This document shows, piece by piece, positions 6,001 through 8,019 of a DNA stretch of 8,019 nucleotides. The notes below the pieces were generated by a model. The model saw only the letters and a program-made list of their open reading frames with translations, had not been told where the DNA came from and made no database searches. The DNA lies in contig JAOZPW010000182.1 of assembly GCA_029932545.1 (NCBI GenBank), forward strand, positions 1-8,019, in the 5' to 3' direction. The stretch is from Thermoanaerobaculales bacterium. Its GTDB lineage: Bacteria > Acidobacteriota > Thermoanaerobaculia > Thermoanaerobaculales > Sulfomarinibacteraceae. How positions within the stretch are numbered: position 1 is the stretch's first letter; every line of letters begins with the position of its first letter. A program made the translations under genes and the position numbers.

Positions 6001-6254
6001 CTCTGTTCGACAAGGGCCAGGTCGAACGGGGCGTCAATCGGCCCATCGAGATCACCTCGCCGCCAACCGACAACGGTATCACCGGCTTCAATGCCCGCTC
6101 CGGCGGCGGCATACCCGCTTTTGCAGCACACGACGACCGCGCCGGTCTCAGGTCCTCGAGAAGCGCCACATGCCAACAGCAAGGCAACGACAATCACCGA
6201 GGAACACCCGAGAACGCCCGCTCTGAGCAGGGTCGAATCACATCTCATCATCAT
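3066..6254 (-). CDS. PDZ-TPR-CHAT lipoprotein, putative caspase-like protease
   Basis: A 1062-residue multidomain protein. Residues 1-28 are a lipoprotein signal peptide ending in lipobox L26-L-A-C29, so the protein should sit lipid-anchored in the envelope. Residues about 38-118 resemble a PDZ domain (G-Y-A-A-A-G-A-G-I-E-A-G-D-T-V core at 47-61). TPR-type helical hairpins follow from about 200, including a block (279-556) whose repeats recur exactly every 41 residues (Gly285, 326, 367, 408, 449, 490, 531), resembling kinesin-light-chain-type TPRs. Residues about 625-680 are charged and helical, likely a coiled coil. The CHAT domain (about 700-1060) has both catalytic residues of this clan CD (caspase-like) cysteine peptidase family: H-L-A-V-H919 and L-S-A-C971-G-T-A. 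CHAT proteins usually cleave protein partners; the target here is unknown. The start has a weak ribosome-binding site, and three consecutive ATGs make the exact first codon uncertain. It is convergent with the anti-sigma gene and divergent from the secreted-protein genes. Confidence 0.93.
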   Translation of the reverse strand: MMMRCDSTLLRAGVLGCSSVIVVALLLACGASRGPETGAVVVCCKSGYAAAGAGIEAGDTVVGWRRGDLDGPIDAPFDLALVEQREAPFGPVELTFRRGRHEIQTVVQTGVWRVETRPVLPPRVLSSLQQAEDRLPEGEAEAVIEDLDAISGQLPEAGKIEASAWFDLQLAVALFRGDRPQEGQDRLKRAVQALPDGLMRAVFWEYAGDRLLDAGRLPPAAEAFLRALDLHRDLKTEGPMVAHLLLQKSRTDLRRCGPDVQTALAIYRDAGAESMEVAEALKVTGVAAYFQSEWDVAEDSYRQGLAMARKLAPDSPMICDFLGNLGLVAFKKGDYDTARRLFREDFAEAERLGSPPLQMGYAANYLGLVAKNTGQFEEARVSYRRALEAFRAFRPGGVEEAGILTNLGNVALREEDSRSARVFHQQALEIRARLDPGGTDFAASLSNLGTTLRRLGLYDEARLSLEEALALKQNVAPQSGWVANTLFELGEVARAQGRFEDADDLHREALEIRLRVSPGHPEVAESLFLLGMVRFDTGRLVEAEKFLRRAIGIVEDCRSRVSLSDDERAQFGGPFFSLYRALAELLVDQGREVEAFDLMERARTGALCAMLMDQDRVAPGVSPDLWFEKTRIEGRIRRVEAQRARVSVREQADRLEQLNETLGTLLERHAVLIEEIAVVSPRFKRLSRAPSTRFSDLSTVLDTGTVMVSYIVREHRSLLMTVRVDDAGQTSLKTSVLPVGSDQLSLKVEIFRALISRGKSGGVVEPALKIQAERLFQVLVEPGRESIESADRVIILPDGPLLNLPFAALIDPQNDLFLGQWKALVFNPSAGVVAGLKGLRTTLPRPRPTLVAFGDPLVSLGDGFEKPNSLGPLPGSRLEVENIARIFGDDATVFLGRDATESAVRSVTPGVTFVHLAVHALADRKAPLESVLFLSPGKEGAEDPGDDGTLKAFEIMNEMTVDAEVVTLSACGTAGGREVPGEGIVGLARAFQFAGARSVVVSQWPVSDQSTVSLMSGFYDRLKQGIGPAEALRGAQDDQLALGGASAHPFHWAAFQVMGDSR

Positions 6255-6411
6255 GACAGTCTCTGATGATCTTACCCCGCGTGACCAATACTGAGCAAAT
6301 CAAAACCCCTCATCCTCTCTCAATGTGTGAATCGAGTAGCAAAACCAACCTTGGCCGGCATTCCCAACAGGGATCTCGGTGCTGAATTGATAGAGAGAAG
6401 GAGGTCAGACA
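6255..6411. promoter_or_regulatory. 157-base divergent promoter region, CHAT vs secreted genes
   Basis: This gap must drive the CHAT gene leftward and the secreted-protein pair rightward. On the minus strand, TTGCTC (6293-6298) and TAAGAT (6269-6274) are separated by 18 bases, a passable sigma-70-like promoter, although it would leave only a very short leader before 6254. On the plus strand I found no convincing -10/-35 pair. The right end (6398-6405) is the AAGGAGGT ribosome-binding site of the 6412 gene. Whether the neighbouring ECF sigma factor acts here cannot be read from one example. Confidence 0.4.
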
Positions 6412-6783
6412 ATGCAGAGAAGAAACCGGAGTCCAAGTCTCGTGGTGACGTTCCTGGTGGGCTGTGCGCTCATCTGCGCCCCGGCATTCTCGGGCGAAAT
6501 CAATGAGGGGGAGGTCAAAGATCCAGAGCAAACGGCCCGGCATTATCAAGCGAATACCACCAGTGGCGTAGTGATTCAGGCGTCGTTTTCCTCCGGCGGT
6601 ACGGCCGAGCCGTCATGTCAAAAGGGCAAACGGATCCTCGGCACAAGCCCGAATTTCGTCGCACGAGCCTCAATCAAAGCCCTTCTGGATGATTGTCACA
6701 GTTGTTGTGCCGAAAACATCATCTTCCATGATGGATTCGAGAACAACTCCACGTCGAACTGGTCAGCCACGACCGGAGGTTGA
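6412..6783 (+). CDS. Small exported Cys-containing protein with DGFE...W tail
   Basis: A 123-residue protein with an excellent ribosome-binding site (AAGGAGGT, 6 bases before ATG). Residues 1-27 look like a signal peptide: basic M-Q-R-R-N-R, a hydrophobic core at about 9-23, and likely cleavage A-F-S27|G-E. An alternative lipobox-like L-V-G-C18 cannot be excluded. The mature part is polar and short, with four cysteines (C69, C95, C98, C99), three of them in D-C-H-S-C-C. The C-terminus reads I-I-F-H-D-G-F-E at 103-110, then S-N-W-S-A-T at 115-120. I recall similar 'IFxDGFE...S.WS' ends on many exported proteins of Acidobacteriota and some Gammaproteobacteria, where it behaves like a shared terminal tag; that is from memory, not a search. 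The gene lies 52 bases before the S74 gene on the same strand, so co-transcription is likely. Function unknown. Confidence 0.8.
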   Translation: MQRRNRSPSLVVTFLVGCALICAPAFSGEINEGEVKDPEQTARHYQANTTSGVVIQASFSSGGTAEPSCQKGKRILGTSPNFVARASIKALLDDCHSCCAENIIFHDGFENNSTSNWSATTGG

Positions 6784-6835
6784 ATCCGTTGTCCAATCAG
6801 GCGGACCCATCACGGATATTGAAAGGAGCCAAGAA

Positions 6836-8019
6836 ATGAAAACCACCAAAAAGACCATTCTGATCGCACTCACAATTCTCCTGCTCTGCGGGATTCCAAC
6901 GATTTCTACGGCAAATGAACTGATTTTCGAAGGTACCCTCAACAACGCCGAAGGACGCCCCGTCGCTGACGGTTCCCATTTCTTTGATTTCACGATCTTC
7001 ACTGCGCCCGCCGGCGGCACAGCGCTGTGGGCCGAAAGCCATGACAACGTCAACATCGAGCAGGGACACTACTCGATCATCCTTGGCAGCAGGACGGCCC
7101 TCGACCTGCCGGCCGGCACCTACTGGGTACAAACCACCGTCGACGGCGAAGTGCTCCAACCCCGAGCCAAGGTGCTGCTCGCCGACGGGGACTGCACGAT
7201 CACCAATAATCTGATGGTCGACGGCAGAATCGGAGTCGGGGCGGCAACACCGGGATACCCGATCCACATCGACCAGGGCAACGTGGCCTCAGGATTCCGG
7301 ACATATTACGGTTCCACATGTTCAAATTGTTACGGGGAATTCAAGCAAGCTCAGGCGGACGGCTTGATCATCAACTCCCACACGGGCGGGAGCTTTGCGG
7401 AAATTCGATTCCAAAACAACAGCGTCACCCATATGTTTCTGAGATCCAACGGCAACCTGGGCATCGGAACCGACGCCCCGGATACCAAACTGGAGGTCTG
7501 GGGTGACGGCCGCTTCGGGGATTGGAACCAACCGGCGACGATAACGGGGGCAAAGCTCCAGATCCACAACTCCAACGGAGTCGGCCGGAGTTTTCTCGTA
7601 ACCGATTTTGCCTTCCCTTCCAACACGGCGTTTGTCATTGAAGGCGGCGGTGACGTTGGCATTGGAATAGAAAACCCGACCCACTTGCTTGACGTCGGGC
7701 AATCGGGCGCCTACTGCAACGGCGGCGCCTGGGTCAACGGCTCCTCACGGTCATTCAAGGAGAACATCACCGATCTTTCCTCTGAGGACGCTCTGGATAC
7801 ACTGGCAGACCTCCACCCGACAAGCTTCAACTACAAGACCGACACCGAGGAAACCTATCTCGGTTTCATCGCAGAAGATGTTCCCGATCTGGTTGCGACC
7901 AAGGATCGAAAAGGCTTGGTGGCAATGGACATCGTTGCGGTCTTGACCAAGGTCGTTCAGACACAACAGGAACAGATCCGGGTGCTGGAGGAGTCCATCG
8001 AGGCGCTGCAGACCACTCC
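6836..8019 (+). CDS. Secreted beta-fibre protein with S74 (endosialidase-chaperone-type) domain, partial
   Basis: Open from ATG 6836 to the window end (394 codons plus two bases), so the C-terminus is missing. AAAGGAG lies 7 bases upstream. Residues 1-26 form a signal peptide (K-rich start, hydrophobic 8-20, cleavage S-T-A26|N-E). Residues about 28-118 form a beta-domain, with F-E-G-T-L, G-G-T-A-L-W-A-E and G-H-Y-S-I-I-L-G landmarks. Three fibre motifs follow: G-V-G-A-A-T-P (133-139), G-I-G-T-D-A-P (209-215) and G-I-G-I-E-N-P (275-281), each leading into an I/L-rich strand. Residues about 302-373 match the peptidase S74 / endosialidase chaperone domain: N-G-S-S-R-S-F-K-E-N-I (301-311), then Y-L-G-F-I-A-E-D-V-P (341-350). 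By family knowledge it trimerises the fibre and cuts itself off at a serine near 303-306. A Gln/Glu-rich coiled coil starts at about 374. No phage genes are nearby, so a cellular surface fibre is more likely than a tail fibre. Confidence 0.9.
   Translation, partial: MKTTKKTILIALTILLLCGIPTISTANELIFEGTLNNAEGRPVADGSHFFDFTIFTAPAGGTALWAESHDNVNIEQGHYSIILGSRTALDLPAGTYWVQTTVDGEVLQPRAKVLLADGDCTITNNLMVDGRIGVGAATPGYPIHIDQGNVASGFRTYYGSTCSNCYGEFKQAQADGLIINSHTGGSFAEIRFQNNSVTHMFLRSNGNLGIGTDAPDTKLEVWGDGRFGDWNQPATITGAKLQIHNSNGVGRSFLVTDFAFPSNTAFVIEGGGDVGIGIENPTHLLDVGQSGAYCNGGAWVNGSSRSFKENITDLSSEDALDTLADLHPTSFNYKTDTEETYLGFIAEDVPDLVATKDRKGLVAMDIVAVLTKVVQTQQEQIRVLEESIEALQTT

Noticed and set aside
3066..6254. TPR-CHAT as part of a type III-E CRISPR (Craspase) system
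   Set aside because: There is no CRISPR array or gRAMP-like gene in the window, and the protein has a lipoprotein signal, which is incompatible with a cytoplasmic RNA-guided complex.
5514..6266. 250-codon plus-strand open frame opposite the start of the CHAT gene
   Set aside because: It is antisense to the lipoprotein signal, PDZ-like and early TPR regions, with low-complexity composition and no ribosome-binding site or motif.
6797..7702. Minus-strand open frames opposite the S74 fibre gene
   Set aside because: The plus-strand frame from 6836 has a signal peptide, fibre motifs and the S74 domain. The minus frames show none.
6836..8019. Prophage tail-fibre gene
   Set aside because: The product has a Sec signal peptide, and no other phage gene is present. 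An exported cellular fibre fits better, although DNA beyond 8019 is unseen.

Overview
The window is GC-rich bacterial chromosomal DNA with tightly packed genes on both strands. No RNA gene, CRISPR array, transposase or phage structural operon was seen. The longest gene-free stretch is 242 bases. The gene set is an ECF sigma/anti-sigma pair, a large lipid-anchored TPR-CHAT protein, an exported protein with a 'DGFE...W' tail, and a secreted beta-fibre with an S74 (endosialidase-chaperone-type) end. As a whole it recalls environmental Acidobacteriota such as Thermoanaerobaculia-like lineages, or other large-genome soil or sediment bacteria. That placement is an impression from gene content; no marker gene is present.

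Left part (1-1660). The window opens in a C-rich 8-bp tandem array whose other strand is a strong G-quadruplex candidate. Next is a small lipoprotein gene (111-560, +). It converges with a small unknown gene (562-822, -), and both stop codons lie inside one perfect 9-bp hairpin. That small gene is divergent from an inositol-monophosphatase-family gene (GTG start at 860, to 1660, +), with only 37 bases between the two starts.

Middle (1661-3085). A 242-base gap holds a cluster of three hairpins (1717-1777, REP/BIME-like) and an inverted repeat around a TATACT box (1855-1888). It precedes a two-gene operon: an ECF-type sigma factor (1903-2409) and, overlapping by 8 bases, a membrane anti-sigma factor with an HxxxCxxC zinc motif and a periplasmic Ig/Fn3-like domain (2402-3085).

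Right part (3066-8019). A 1062-residue lipoprotein on the minus strand carries a PDZ-like domain, TPR repeats in exact 41-residue register, a coiled coil and a CHAT protease domain with intact His919/Cys971. Its end overlaps the anti-sigma gene by 20 bases. Divergent from it, after a 157-base gap, are a 123-residue exported Cys-containing protein (6412-6783) and a secreted fibre protein with an S74-type self-processing domain (6836 to the window end, incomplete).

The most interesting hypothesis is that 1903-8019 forms one cell-envelope module: envelope-stress-type regulation (sigma/anti-sigma), a surface or periplasmic CHAT protease with PDZ and TPR recognition surfaces, and secreted partners, one of which probably trimerises and cleaves itself. 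The parts are supported by visible motifs. Their functional linkage is inferred from adjacency only.
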